Assembly (NCBI GenBank): GCA_050248795.1
Contig: JBFWRS010000016.1
Location: forward strand, 16,564 to 80,563
Reading direction: 5' to 3'
Length of the DNA: 64,000 nucleotides
Origin: CAZTDU01 sp050248795
GTDB taxonomy: Bacteria > Pseudomonadota > Gammaproteobacteria > Burkholderiales > SG8-39
Below the pieces are notes generated by a model. That model was given only the letters and a program-made list of their open reading frames with translations. It searched no databases and was not told the origin of the DNA. A program made the translations under genes and the position numbers. The number at the start of each line of letters is the position of its first letter. The stretch's first letter is position 1. Shown one piece after another: positions 34,260-43,574 of the stretch.

Positions 34260-35200
34260 AGACGCGCATCACCGCGCTGCTGGGCATCGAGCATCCGATC
34301 ATCCAGGCGGGCATGAGCTGGGCGTCTTCGAGCTCGGCGCTGGTGATCGCGGTGTCGAACGCCGGCGGCCTGGGCACCATCGCCGCGGGGCCGATGCGCC
34401 CGGATGCGTTCCGCCAGGCACTCGACGAGATCCGCGCCGGCACGCGCAATCCCTGGGCGGTGAACGTGCCGCTGTATAACCCGCGCGCTGCAGAGTTCCT
34501 CGATATCGCGTTCGAGGCGCGCTGCCCGGTGATGATCGGCTCGCAGGGATCGCCCAAGGCCCAGCTTGCGCGTTTCCAGGGCATCGGCTGCAAATGGCTG
34601 CACGTGGTGACGACGCTGGAGCATGCGCAGAAGGCCGAAGCCGCCGGTGTCGACGCACTGGTCGCGGTCGGCGTCGAGGCGGGCGGGCATCCCGCGCCAT
34701 CCGAAGTCTCCACCCTGGTGCTGGTGCGCAGGCTCGCGAAGGCCTGCCGCATCCCGGTCATCGCCAGTGGCGGCGTCGCCGACGGCGCCGGCATCGCCGC
34801 GCTTCTGGCGCTGGGCGCGGATGGCGTGGAGCTGGGCACGCGCTTCATCGCCACGCCCGAAGCCACGGTGCACGTAGCCTACAAGCAGGCGGTACTGGCG
34901 GCCGGCATCGGCGACACCTCGCTGGTCGCGCGCGGTCGCCTGCCGATCCGCCAGATCAGGAACGCATTCTCGGCGCGCTACGACGCCGCCGAGCGCGCCG
35001 GCGCGGCGCCGGAAGCGCTGGAGGCGATGTTCAAGTCGTCCAGCCTGAAGCAGGCGGCGCTGGACGGCGACATCGACGAAGGCAAGCTCGAGGCCGGGCA
35101 GTCAGCAGGGCTGGTGGAGGACATCGTTCCGGCCGCCGAGCTGATGCGGCGCCTGGTCGCCGAAACCGAGCAGGCCAGGGCGAGGCTGGCCGCGCTATGA
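34256..35200 (+). CDS. nitronate monooxygenase family flavoprotein
   Basis: 314 residues. FMN-binding TIM barrel of the NMO/2-nitropropane dioxygenase family: IEHPIIQAGMSWASSS at the N-terminus, VGVEAGGHPAPSEVST and IPVIASGGVADGAGIAALLALGADGVELGTRF for phosphate binding. Many members in acyl-CoA operons are not nitronate-specific and may be enoyl-reductase-like. Translationally coupled to the MarR gene before it and the crotonase gene after it. Confidence 0.87.
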   Translation: MKTRITALLGIEHPIIQAGMSWASSSSALVIAVSNAGGLGTIAAGPMRPDAFRQALDEIRAGTRNPWAVNVPLYNPRAAEFLDIAFEARCPVMIGSQGSPKAQLARFQGIGCKWLHVVTTLEHAQKAEAAGVDALVAVGVEAGGHPAPSEVSTLVLVRRLAKACRIPVIASGGVADGAGIAALLALGADGVELGTRFIATPEATVHVAYKQAVLAAGIGDTSLVARGRLPIRQIRNAFSARYDAAERAGAAPEALEAMFKSSSLKQAALDGDIDEGKLEAGQSAGLVEDIVPAAELMRRLVAETEQARARLAAL

Positions 35201-35925
35201 GCGATGTGCTGATCGTGGCGGACCGCGGCGCGGTGCGCGTGCTGACGCTCAACCGGCCGCACAAGCGCAACGCGCTGGACACCGCGCTTACCCAGGCCCT
35301 GCTGGACGCGCTGCGTGCGGCGGATGCGGACGACAACATCGGCTGCGTGCTGCTCACCGGCGCAGGCGCGGCCTTCTGTGCCGGCGCGGACCTGGGTGAA
35401 TTCAAGGACCTGGTTCCCGCGCAGCAACATCGCGTCGAGGCGCGCGCCGAACTGACCATGCAGTTGCATCTTGCCTTCCCCGCGCTTGCCAAGCCGGTGC
35501 TCACGGCGGTGAACGGCGCGGCGATGGGCGGCGGTGCAGGGCTCGCGCTCGCGGGCGACATGGCGCTGATGGCCGAGGGTGCGCAGCTCGGCTACCCGGA
35601 AACCCGGCACGGCATCGTCGCTGCCATCGTCATGGCGAACCTGGTGCGTCAGGTCGGGCGCAAGGCCGCGTTCGAGCTGGTGGCGCTGGGCGAACCGGTC
35701 GCCGCGGCCAGGGCCGCGGAACTCGGGCTGGTCAATCGTGTCGTCGTCGCGGCATCGCTGATGGACGAGGCCATGAAGCTTGCGGCGCAGCTTGCGGCGG
35801 TCAGCCGCCCGGCGATGTCGGCCACCAAGCAACTCTTCCACGCGGCGGCGGACCTGCCGCTCGCGGAAGCGCTCGAGCGCGGCCGCGAGACCAACAAGCG
35901 CATGCGCGGGTTCCGGCGCGGATGA
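35197..35925 (+). CDS. enoyl-CoA hydratase/isomerase family protein (one catalytic Glu missing)
   Basis: 242 residues. Crotonase fold with oxyanion-hole loops FCAGADLGEF and AAMGGGAGLALAGD. The first catalytic glutamate of hydratases (GGGxEL) is replaced by glycine here, while the second is kept in GYPETRHGI. This pattern suggests isomerase-like or other crotonase chemistry rather than standard hydration. It overlaps both neighbours by 4 bp. Confidence 0.87.
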   Translation: MSDVLIVADRGAVRVLTLNRPHKRNALDTALTQALLDALRAADADDNIGCVLLTGAGAAFCAGADLGEFKDLVPAQQHRVEARAELTMQLHLAFPALAKPVLTAVNGAAMGGGAGLALAGDMALMAEGAQLGYPETRHGIVAAIVMANLVRQVGRKAAFELVALGEPVAAARAAELGLVNRVVVAASLMDEAMKLAAQLAAVSRPAMSATKQLFHAAADLPLAEALERGRETNKRMRGFRRG

Positions 35926-36827
35926 ACCCGGAACTGGGCGCGGCGCTCGCCATTGCGTCGATGCTGTGCTTCGCGTCGAACATGCTGATTTCGCGCTACG
36001 CGATGACGCGGATGCCGATAGACAGCGGATTCTTCATCGTGCTCAGCGTCAACGTGGTGGTCTGCGGCGCAATCTTTCTCGTCGACCTGGCGACCCGCGA
36101 CGCGCCTTTCGAGTTCCAGGCCGTGCCGGCACTGAACTTCGCCGCGGCGGGCCTGGTCGGGGCGTACCTGGGCCGGCGCCTGCTGTTCGAGGCGGTGCGG
36201 CTGCTCGGCCCGGCGCGCACCAGCGTGTTTCATTCCTGCGCACCGGTGCCGACGATGGTGTTCGCGTGGCTGCTGGTGGGCGAGACGCTGGGCCTGTACG
36301 AAATCTCGCTGATGGCGATGGTGCTGGTCGGCCTGTGGATCACGCAGCCGCCGGGGCGCGACATGTCGGTGTCGCGCGGCGACCGCGCCTCGCTGCGCAA
36401 GGGCGCCATCTTCGGCCTGCTCACCATCACCGGCTTCGCCGCCAGCAACGCCATCCGCGGGCACGCGGTACGCGAATGGGACGAGGCGATGTTCGGCACG
36501 CTGCTGGGCGCCGCCGCCGCGCTCGCCATGCAGGCGGCAATGACGCGCGACTGGAAGCGCATTGCGCGCGAGTTCCGCGCCGCGCCGCGCTCGGGCCTCA
36601 TCCTGTACGGGGCTGGCGGGCTCGCCACGCTGGGCGGCGCGTATTTCCTCATCAGCGCATCCAAGCACATCGAGATCGCGCTCGCGGCGCTGATCACGCA
36701 CACCACGCCCATCGTCGTCTTCCCGTTCAGCGTTTTCGTGCTCGGCAACGGCGAGGGACTGACGCGGCGCACCTTCGTCGGGGTCGCGCTGGTGCTGGCG
36801 GGCATTACACTGCTGACCTTCAGATAG
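35922..36827 (+). CDS. EamA/DMT-family transporter
   Basis: 301 residues, ten predicted helices in two EamA repeats. It opens LGAALAIASMLCFASNMLISRYA, with ARTSVFHSCAPVPTMVFAWLLVGETL closing the first half and LITHTTPIVVFPFSVFVLGNGE the second. Co-translated with the crotonase gene (ATGA). The cargo is unknown but probably linked to the pathway of this operon. Confidence 0.87.
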   Translation: MNPELGAALAIASMLCFASNMLISRYAMTRMPIDSGFFIVLSVNVVVCGAIFLVDLATRDAPFEFQAVPALNFAAAGLVGAYLGRRLLFEAVRLLGPARTSVFHSCAPVPTMVFAWLLVGETLGLYEISLMAMVLVGLWITQPPGRDMSVSRGDRASLRKGAIFGLLTITGFAASNAIRGHAVREWDEAMFGTLLGAAAALAMQAAMTRDWKRIAREFRAAPRSGLILYGAGGLATLGGAYFLISASKHIEIALAALITHTTPIVVFPFSVFVLGNGEGLTRRTFVGVALVLAGITLLTFR

Positions 36828-36866
36828 GGCCGGGATCATGACGCCGATCATCCTGCGCGCCGGTAG

Positions 36867-38051
36867 ATGAAGCCGCTCGAACACCTGACCATCCTCGACC
36901 TGTCGCGCGTGCTCGCGTGCCCGTTCGCGTCGATGATCCTTGCCGAGCTGGGCGCGACGGTGATCAAGGTAGAGCAGCCGGGCGCCGGCGACGAGACGCG
37001 ATCCTTCGAGCCGCGGCTGGCGCAGGACAGCGCCTACTACTTCGCCTGCAACCGCTCGAAGGCATCGATTACGGTGAACCTGCGTACGCCGGAGGGCCAG
37101 CAGGTGGTGCGCGATCTCTCGCAGCAGGCCGACGTGCTGGTGGAGAACTTCCCGGTCGGCACGCTCGCGCGCTACGGACTGGACTGGGCGACGCTGTCCG
37201 CGCTGAATCCGCGGCTGAGCTATGTCTCCTGCACCGGTTTCGGCCAGACCGGGCCGTACGCAGCGAAAAAGGGCTACGACACGGTGTTCCAGGCCATGGG
37301 CGGCCTGATGAGCCTTACCGGCGAAAAGGGCGGCGGGCCGGTGAAGCCCGGCCTGCCGGTGGCAGACCTGACTTCCGGCTTGTGGGTGGCGGTCGGGATA
37401 CTTGCGATGCTCGCCGGCCGTGAGAGGACCGGCAAGGGCGCATACCTGGACTTCTCCATGCTGGACGGACAGGTGTCGCTGCTCACGCTGGCGGCGGCGC
37501 GGTACTTCGCGCTGGGTGAAGTGCCGCCGCGCCTGGGCACCGAGCACCCGGGGCGCGTGCCCAGCGCGACGTTCCGCTGCCGCGACGGCAGGTATGCGCA
37601 TATCACCGCCAGCGACCAGCACTGGGTGCCGCTGTGCAAGGCGCTCGGCCTCGATGCCCTGGCGGCGGATGCGAGCTACGCCGACAACGTGCAGCGCGTC
37701 ACGCACCGCGACGAGGCGATGGCGCAGCTCGCCGCGGCCTGCGCGGCGCTGGACCGAGCCGAACTGATCGACAGGCTGGATGCGGTGCAGGTGCCGGTCG
37801 GCCCGGTGAACGACGTTGCCGAGGCGCTGGCCGATCCGCATGTGCGCGCGCGGCGGCTGGTCGGCAGCTTCGATTACGCCGGCGTGGGCGAATTCAGGGC
37901 GCTGGCGCTGCCGTACAAGTTCCTCGGCTGGGACGATCCCGAGATCGGGCCGCCGCCCGCGCTGGGGGCGCAGACCGACGAGATCCTCGAGCAGCGCCTG
38001 GGCTATACGAAGGAGCGCATCGCGCAACTGCGCGCGGCGAAGGCGCTGTGA
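36867..38051 (+). CDS. CaiB/BaiF family CoA-transferase
   Basis: 394 residues, class III CoA-transferase. Catalytic aspartate D167 lies in PGLPVADLTSGLW; the start LEHLTILDLSRVLACPFASMILAELGATVIKVEQPGAGD and CTGFGQTGPYAAKKGYDTVFQA are family standard. It moves CoA between carboxylic acids through a glutamyl/aspartyl-CoA intermediate. In this operon it would activate an acid that the two crotonases then modify. GTGA couples it to the next gene. Confidence 0.93.
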   Translation: MKPLEHLTILDLSRVLACPFASMILAELGATVIKVEQPGAGDETRSFEPRLAQDSAYYFACNRSKASITVNLRTPEGQQVVRDLSQQADVLVENFPVGTLARYGLDWATLSALNPRLSYVSCTGFGQTGPYAAKKGYDTVFQAMGGLMSLTGEKGGGPVKPGLPVADLTSGLWVAVGILAMLAGRERTGKGAYLDFSMLDGQVSLLTLAAARYFALGEVPPRLGTEHPGRVPSATFRCRDGRYAHITASDQHWVPLCKALGLDALAADASYADNVQRVTHRDEAMAQLAAACAALDRAELIDRLDAVQVPVGPVNDVAEALADPHVRARRLVGSFDYAGVGEFRALALPYKFLGWDDPEIGPPPALGAQTDEILEQRLGYTKERIAQLRAAKAL

Positions 38052-38773
38052 GCGCGGTGCTGTACGCGGTGGCCGATGGCGTGGCTACCGCGACGCTCAA
38101 TCGCCCCGAGAGCCGCAATGCGCTGAACCTCGCCATGTGCGAAGGCCTGGTCGCGGCGACGCACGCGGCGGCGGCAGACGAATCCGTGAAGCTGTTCCTG
38201 GTGCGCGCGAGCGGCAGCGTGTTCTGCGCCGGCGCCGACCTGAAGGAGCGCCAGGGCATGGATGCGGACGCGGTGCGCGCGCGGCGGCTGCGCGGCTTCG
38301 ACGCCTATGCCGCGCTCGAAGCGTTGCCGATGCCCGCAGTCGCGGTGGTGGCCGGGCCGGCGGTGGGCTCGGGCTGCGAGATCGCCGCCGCCTGCGATTT
38401 CATCGTGGCCACGCCGGCGGCGTCGTTCCGTACGCCCGAGGCGCTGCGCGGCACCATCGGGGCCACGCAGCGCCTGCCGCGCGTGCTCGGCAAGCGCCTC
38501 GCCAAGGACCTGATGTTCACCGGCCGCACATTGAGCGCTGACGAGGCGCTGCGCCACGGACTGGTATCGCGCCTGGTCGAGCCCGGTGCGCTGGACGAGG
38601 AGATCGCGCGCATCGCGCAGGCGATCCGCGCGGCCCCTGCCGCGACACTGGCGGCGGCAAAGCGCACCATCGACCGCGGCGTGACGCTCGACCCGTCCGG
38701 TGCGCTGCAGGTGGAGATCGACGCCATCGAGGCACAGCTCGCCTCGGGTGGATGGATGGGAAAGGAAGCGTGA
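38048..38773 (+). CDS. enoyl-CoA hydratase/isomerase family protein
   Basis: 241 residues from the GTG at 38048. Crotonase fold with both catalytic glutamates: GPAVGSGCEIAAACD (first) and FRTPEALRGTIGA (second), and the oxyanion loop FCAGADLKER. It should hydrate a 2-enoyl-CoA, or act like methylglutaconyl-CoA hydratase, which would fit with the lyase homologue at 31542. GTGA coupling continues to the ligase gene. Confidence 0.9.
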   Translation: MSAVLYAVADGVATATLNRPESRNALNLAMCEGLVAATHAAAADESVKLFLVRASGSVFCAGADLKERQGMDADAVRARRLRGFDAYAALEALPMPAVAVVAGPAVGSGCEIAAACDFIVATPAASFRTPEALRGTIGATQRLPRVLGKRLAKDLMFTGRTLSADEALRHGLVSRLVEPGALDEEIARIAQAIRAAPAATLAAAKRTIDRGVTLDPSGALQVEIDAIEAQLASGGWMGKEA

Positions 38774-40275
38774 ACACGTCAGACGCGTGGTCGCCCCGCA
38801 CCCTGGCGCAGGTGCTGGATGCGCAGGCAGCGGCGCGGCCGCAGGCGGAAGCACTGGTGACGCCGGGCGCACGCCTCACCTGGGCGCAGCTCGCGCGGCG
38901 CGCGCGTGAGGTCGCAGGCGGCATGCACGCGATGGGGCTGCGGCGCGGCGATCACATCGGCATCCTGATTCCGAACGACGAGCACTGGATAGAACTGTTC
39001 TACGGCGCCGCCATGCTTGGCGCGGTCACGGTGCCTGTGAACACGCGCTTCAAGGCGGCGGAGCTGGCGTACTGCCTGAAGCAGGCCGATTGCAAGGCCC
39101 TCTTCTACGTCGACGGTTTCCTCAACATCGACTACGCCGCGATGGTGCGCGAGGCAAGGGCAGAGCTGCCGCTGCTCGCGCATGCGCTGGCCGGCGTGCC
39201 ATCGGGCGCAGCGTATGCAGACGACGCGGTGCGCCCGGACGATCTGCTGCTGATCCAGTTCACCTCCGGCACCACGGCGTATCCCAAAGGCGTGATGCTG
39301 ACCCACGACAACATGCTGCGCAACGCCGCGGCGGTGGGCACACGGATTGGCGTCGTGCCGGAAGACCGCTACTACAACTGCCGGCCGTTCTTCCATGTCG
39401 GCGGCTCGACATTGTCCGCGCTGGTGTCGCTGACGAGCGGCTGCTGCCTGGTGACGCTGCCGACATTCGAGGCCGGCGCCGCGCTGGAGATCATCGAGCG
39501 CGAGCGCTGCACGCTCACCTCGGGCAACGACACCATATTCCAGATGCTCATGGGACACGAGGACTTCCCGAAGCGAAAGCTGGTGCTGCGCGGCGGCTGG
39601 GCCGCCGCCGGGCCGCAGACCATGCGCAGGATTATCGACGAGCTGGGTGCGAAGCACATCTGCGCAGCCTATGGACTCTCGGAAGCCTCGCCCAACGTCG
39701 TGATGAGCGACTGGCGCGACGCCGAGGAACTGCGCGTGCAGGGGCTGGCGACGCCGCACGAGGGCCTGCACCTGCGCACCGTGGACGGCGAAATCCAGGT
39801 GCGCGGCTGGAGCGTGATGCGCGGCTACTACAACAATCCCGAGGCCACCGCGCAGGCGATCACCGAGGATGGCTGGCTGCGCACCGGCGACCTGGGCGAA
39901 CTGCATCCCGGCGGCAGGCTGAGGATGGTCGGTCGGCTGAAGGACGTGTTCCGCGTCGGCGGCGAGAATGTCGCCCCGGCCGAGGTCGAGGAAGTGCTGC
40001 TCGCGCACCCGGCGGTGCAGACCGCGCAGGTGGTGGGTGTGCCGGACGCGCGCTTGGGCGAAGTGGCCTGCGCCTACGTCAGCTTGCGTGATGGCGGTGC
40101 GGCGAGCGAAGACGAGTTGATTGCCTTCGTGAAGGCGCGCGCGGCGAACTTCCGCGTGCCGCGCTACCTGCGCATCGTCGCCGGCTTCGAAGCCATCGGC
40201 ATGACCGCCAGCGGCAAGGTACAGAAGGCGAAGCTGCGCCAGCACGCGATCGAAGAGTTCCGGCTTGGCAACTGA
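38770..40275 (+). CDS. AMP-dependent acyl-CoA synthetase
   Basis: 501 residues from the GTG at 38770, which has AAAGGAAG before it and overlaps the previous stop; an ATG at 38752 is less likely. ANL-superfamily motifs: IQFTSGTTAYPKGVMLTHDN (P-loop-like), AAYGLSEASPN, GWLRTGDLG (hinge aspartate) and the C-terminal catalytic lysine in MTASGKVQKAK. It activates a fatty or aromatic acid with ATP and CoA. Substrate unknown. Confidence 0.93.
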   Translation: MNTSDAWSPRTLAQVLDAQAAARPQAEALVTPGARLTWAQLARRAREVAGGMHAMGLRRGDHIGILIPNDEHWIELFYGAAMLGAVTVPVNTRFKAAELAYCLKQADCKALFYVDGFLNIDYAAMVREARAELPLLAHALAGVPSGAAYADDAVRPDDLLLIQFTSGTTAYPKGVMLTHDNMLRNAAAVGTRIGVVPEDRYYNCRPFFHVGGSTLSALVSLTSGCCLVTLPTFEAGAALEIIERERCTLTSGNDTIFQMLMGHEDFPKRKLVLRGGWAAAGPQTMRRIIDELGAKHICAAYGLSEASPNVVMSDWRDAEELRVQGLATPHEGLHLRTVDGEIQVRGWSVMRGYYNNPEATAQAITEDGWLRTGDLGELHPGGRLRMVGRLKDVFRVGGENVAPAEVEEVLLAHPAVQTAQVVGVPDARLGEVACAYVSLRDGGAASEDELIAFVKARAANFRVPRYLRIVAGFEAIGMTASGKVQKAKLRQHAIEEFRLGN

Positions 40276-41446
40276 CGCGTCGCGCTACCGGCGCGCGGTG
40301 CTGGTGCTCGGCGTCGGCTGCATGGCCGCGTCCGGCAGCCTGCGCGCCACCGATCCGCTGCTGCCCCGGCTGGCCGAGGAGTTCGCCACCACGCCCGGCA
40401 GCGCCGCGCTCGCCACCACCGCCTTCTTCATCGGCTACGGGCTGCTGCAGTTCGTGCACGGCCCGATCGGCGATCGCTACGGCAAGGTGCGCGTGATCGC
40501 GATCCAGGCCGCGCTCGCGGCGCTGGCGACGCTTGGCTGCGCGCTGTCTCCCGGCCTGGATGCGCTGGTGCTGGCGCGGCTGGTGGCGGGCATGTTCGTC
40601 GGCGCGGTGATCCCGCTGTCGCTCGCCTGGATCGGCGACGTGGTGCCCTACGCGCAACGCCAGGCGGTGCTGGCGAAGCTGACCGCGTGGATGATCTGCG
40701 GCACCGCGCTGGGGCTTTCCGCCGGCGGCTGGTTCGCCGAGAACCTGTCCTGGCGCGGCTCGTTCTTCATGTTCGCGGCGCTGTTCGGGGTTTCGTCGGT
40801 CCTGCTCGCGTTCGAATGGCGCGCGAATCCGGTTGCGCGCGCCGCCGCAGGCACGGCGCGGCGCGCGGGCGTGATCGGCCTGCTGCGCGACCGCTGGGTG
40901 CGCATCATTTTCGGCATCGTGTTCTTCGAAGCGATGGTGTCGTTCGCAGCGCTCGCCTTCATGCCGCTGCACCTGCATCGCACGCTCGGCTACAACCTCG
41001 CGCTGAGCGGCCTGCTGGTGGCGCTGATCGCCACGGGAGGCCTGCTGTATGCGCTCACCGCGGCGAGGCTGATCGCCCGCTTCGGCGAGCGCGGCCTGGT
41101 GCGCTACGGCGGCGCGATATATGGCATCGGCATGGGGCTGGTCGCGCTGGCGGCGCAGGACGCGCTGGTGATCGCCATGCTGGTCGTCGCCGGGCTTGGC
41201 CTCTACGGCATGCATGGAACGCTGCAGGTGCACGCGACGCAGATGGCGCCCGAGGCGCGCGGCGCGGCAGTGTCCGGATTCGCCTTCTTCCTCTTCGCCG
41301 GGCAGTCGATCGGCAGCTGGCTGGGCAGCCTGACGGTCGACGTCGCCGGCACCGCGCCGATACTGCTCGTGTCGGCGGTGGGCGTGTGGCTGGTGTCGGA
41401 GTTCCTGCGCGCGCAGATCGTCCAGCGCGCGACGACCAGGCAGTAG
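40265..41446 (+). CDS. MFS transporter
   Basis: 393 residues from a TTG at 40265, overlapping the ligase by 11 bp; no better start exists near the N-terminal helix. Twelve hydrophobic segments and the inter-helix 2-3 motif GPIGDRYGKVRVI (motif A variant). It resembles Bcr/CflA and AraJ-like drug or metabolite exporters. As last gene of the operon it may move the pathway substrate. Confidence 0.87.
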   Translation: MATDASRYRRAVLVLGVGCMAASGSLRATDPLLPRLAEEFATTPGSAALATTAFFIGYGLLQFVHGPIGDRYGKVRVIAIQAALAALATLGCALSPGLDALVLARLVAGMFVGAVIPLSLAWIGDVVPYAQRQAVLAKLTAWMICGTALGLSAGGWFAENLSWRGSFFMFAALFGVSSVLLAFEWRANPVARAAAGTARRAGVIGLLRDRWVRIIFGIVFFEAMVSFAALAFMPLHLHRTLGYNLALSGLLVALIATGGLLYALTAARLIARFGERGLVRYGGAIYGIGMGLVALAAQDALVIAMLVVAGLGLYGMHGTLQVHATQMAPEARGAAVSGFAFFLFAGQSIGSWLGSLTVDVAGTAPILLVSAVGVWLVSEFLRAQIVQRATTRQ

Positions 41447-41472
41447 CGGGCAGGCCGATCCGGCGGCGGCGC

Positions 41473-42168
41473 TCAGGACGCCGGATACCAGCCGTCTTCG
41501 CGCAGTTCCAGCCGTGGGGAACTTATGACGCCGCGTACCAGGTGCGCACGCGCGCCCAGCGTTTCCCGCCACGCGTCGCTCTGCAGCATCGCCACCACCA
41601 CGCCAGCGATCTGTGCGCCCAGCGATTCCAGCAGCGGCAGCACGCCGGCGAGCGTCGAACCGGTGCTGGCGGCGTCGTCTACCACCAGCACGCGGCGTCC
41701 GGCGACGAGCGCAAGCTGGTTCGGGTCCAGGTACGCGCGCTTGGCGGCATCCGGCGTGGTCAGCGAGCGCAGTTTCACCGACAGGCGCTCGTCGTACCAG
41801 AACTTGCGCGAGTAACCGAAGGGCACGGACCTGCGATGTCCGAGCAGCGCCGCGACCGGCGATGCGAACACCTGTCCCAGCGTCGGCAGGCCGATCACGC
41901 ATTCGGCGGCGAGCGGCCGCGCCAGTTCCGCCATGCATTGCGCGAGCCCGTCGATGACCGCGAACGAGGCCTGGTTCGCGATCAGCGATGCCACCGCGCG
42001 GTCGCCCGCGCCGGGAACCGGGCGGATCGGCAGCACCAGCACGCGGCCATCCGGCAGCCTGGCCGGATAGCCGTAGCGGTAGGGCGGTGCGTGGTGCGCG
42101 TCGGCAGGCGTGAATTCCTGCCAGTAGCCGGTGGTTGCTTCGATCCAGGGACGCGCGCCTCGGCTCAT
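41473..42168 (-). CDS. type I phosphoribosyltransferase
   Basis: 231 residues. The PRPP-binding signature VLVVDDAASTGSTLAG (residues ~158-173) and upstream CVIGLPTLGQVFASPVAALLG resemble orotate/adenine-type PRTases. It is the last gene of the minus-strand molybdenum-hydroxylase operon, 19 bp after the 2Fe-2S subunit stop. A nucleobase-like product could therefore be ribosylated; the base specificity cannot be read. Confidence 0.83.
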   Translation of the reverse strand: MSRGARPWIEATTGYWQEFTPADAHHAPPYRYGYPARLPDGRVLVLPIRPVPGAGDRAVASLIANQASFAVIDGLAQCMAELARPLAAECVIGLPTLGQVFASPVAALLGHRRSVPFGYSRKFWYDERLSVKLRSLTTPDAAKRAYLDPNQLALVAGRRVLVVDDAASTGSTLAGVLPLLESLGAQIAGVVVAMLQSDAWRETLGARAHLVRGVISSPRLELREDGWYPAS

Positions 42169-42187
42169 CCCCGCTGACGCCGCCGGC

Positions 42188-42655
42188 TCAGCCGCGCCGC
42201 TGTGCGAGTACGCGCCTGATCGCCGCGACGATGCCCATGTAGCCGGTGCAGCGGCACAGGTTCCCGGACAGCTCCTTGCGGATGCGCGCCTCGTCGGCGT
42301 CGGGCAGGCGCATGACGATGTCGCGCGCAGTGGCGAGCATGCCGGGCGTGCAATAGCCGCACTGCAGCGCGTGCTCGGCGGTGAAGGCGTCGCGCAGCGC
42401 GCTCATCACCGGGTCGGATTCGAAATCCTCGATGGTGCGCACGCTGGCACCGTCGCAGGCCGCGGCGTAGGTGATGCACGAGCGCGCCGGCGCGCCGTCG
42501 ATCTCCAGCGTGCAGGCGCCGCAAACGCCGTGCTCACAGCCGAGGTTGGTGCCGGTCAGCATGCAGTGCTCGCGCAGGAAGTCCGCAAGGTGCGTGCGCG
42601 GCTCGACGTCGGCTTGCACTGGCTTGCCGTTGACGGTGAGGGAGATGCGGGTCAT
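42188..42655 (-). CDS. 2Fe-2S subunit of a xanthine-dehydrogenase-family molybdenum hydroxylase (CoxS-like)
   Basis: 155 residues from the ATG at 42655. Eight cysteines in the two classic clusters: plant-ferredoxin type C40, C45, C48, C60 (NLGCEHGVCGACTL) and helical type C99, C102, C134, C136 (QCGYCTPGM, NLCRCTGY). It carries electrons from the molybdenum subunit to the flavin subunit. Separated from the FAD-subunit gene by 106 bp containing a small hairpin. Confidence 0.95.
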   Translation of the reverse strand: MTRISLTVNGKPVQADVEPRTHLADFLREHCMLTGTNLGCEHGVCGACTLEIDGAPARSCITYAAACDGASVRTIEDFESDPVMSALRDAFTAEHALQCGYCTPGMLATARDIVMRLPDADEARIRKELSGNLCRCTGYMGIVAAIRRVLAQRRG

Positions 42656-42731
42656 GCGGCTGCCTCCGAACTGTCGCCAATAAGCCATGCTCTTCGCTGT
42701 CGGCAGCCCCGGCGGCCTGAGCGGGTCGCAT

Positions 42732-42746
42732 CCCCGCGTTGCGGGG
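42732..42746 (-). promoter_or_regulatory. intercistronic hairpin before the 2Fe-2S subunit gene
   Basis: CCCCGC-GTT-GCGGGG (42732-42746) is a 6-bp GC stem with a 3-nt loop in the 106-bp gap between the FAD and 2Fe-2S subunit genes. It lacks a T-run and may tune the downstream message. Confidence 0.35.
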
Positions 42747-42761
42747 CCCCTGCTCCTCCGC

Positions 42762-43574
42762 TCATGCCGCCATCCTCTCTATCGCGCGGCGCAGGGCGAC
42801 CGCGTGCAGTTGGCGGTTGTAGGCGTCGTCGCCCAGGTCGGCGGCGCCGGCGGCGGCGAGCAGCGCACCCATGTCCGGCTTGCCGATCAGCGCCTTGGCG
42901 TCAGCCACCAGGTGCGCCGAGCTGCGCGTCGCACCGATCACCGCGCGCGCGCGGCCGCGGTCAGGATCGTCCAGCGCACCACCGATGGCCTGCGGGAATT
43001 CGCCCGCCTTGCGGCAGAACTTCCAGTAGCCGCGTCGCGCCTTCGCGGACAGCTTCGGCACGCGCACGCCGGCGAGGATCTCGCCCGGCTTCAGCGCGGT
43101 CTCGAACAGGCCGGTGAGGAATTTTTCGATGGGCAGCTCGCGTCGGCCGTCGGGCCCGGCGATCAGCGCGCTCGCGCCGAGCAGGAGCAGCGTGCTCGGC
43201 CAGTCGGCGGCCGGGTCGGCATGCACCAGGCTGCCGCCGATGGTGCCGCGGTTGCGTACCGCGCGGTAGGCAATGTTCGAGGCCACCTCGGGCATGAAGC
43301 CGCGCGTCGGATCTGGCACGCGGCCGTCCTCGATTTCGGCGTGCGTGACGCAGGCGCCGAAGGTGACGCTGTCAGCGGCCTCCTGGGTTGCGCGCAGTTC
43401 CTCGATGCGGCGCAGGTCCACCACCAGCTTCGGCTGCAGCACGCGCAGGTTCAGCATCGGCCCCATCGATTGCGCGCCGGCCATGGCCTTGGCGTCGTCG
43501 CCGCCCTCGGCGATCAGCTTCACCGCCTCGGCGACGTCGCGCGGCCGGGCGTATTCGAAGGCACAGGCTTTCAT
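42762..43574 (-). CDS. FAD-binding subunit of a molybdenum hydroxylase (CoxM-like)
   Basis: 270 residues. The FAD-binding PCMH fold is marked by AMAGAQSMGPMLNLRVLQPKLVVDL (residues 30-54) and the second flavin loop IAYRAVRNRGTIGGSLVHADPAADWP (101-126). It completes the chain Mo to 2Fe-2S to FAD. It overlaps the catalytic-subunit gene by 4 bp (ATGA). Confidence 0.94.
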   Translation of the reverse strand: MKACAFEYARPRDVAEAVKLIAEGGDDAKAMAGAQSMGPMLNLRVLQPKLVVDLRRIEELRATQEAADSVTFGACVTHAEIEDGRVPDPTRGFMPEVASNIAYRAVRNRGTIGGSLVHADPAADWPSTLLLLGASALIAGPDGRRELPIEKFLTGLFETALKPGEILAGVRVPKLSAKARRGYWKFCRKAGEFPQAIGGALDDPDRGRARAVIGATRSSAHLVADAKALIGKPDMGALLAAAGAADLGDDAYNRQLHAVALRRAIERMAA

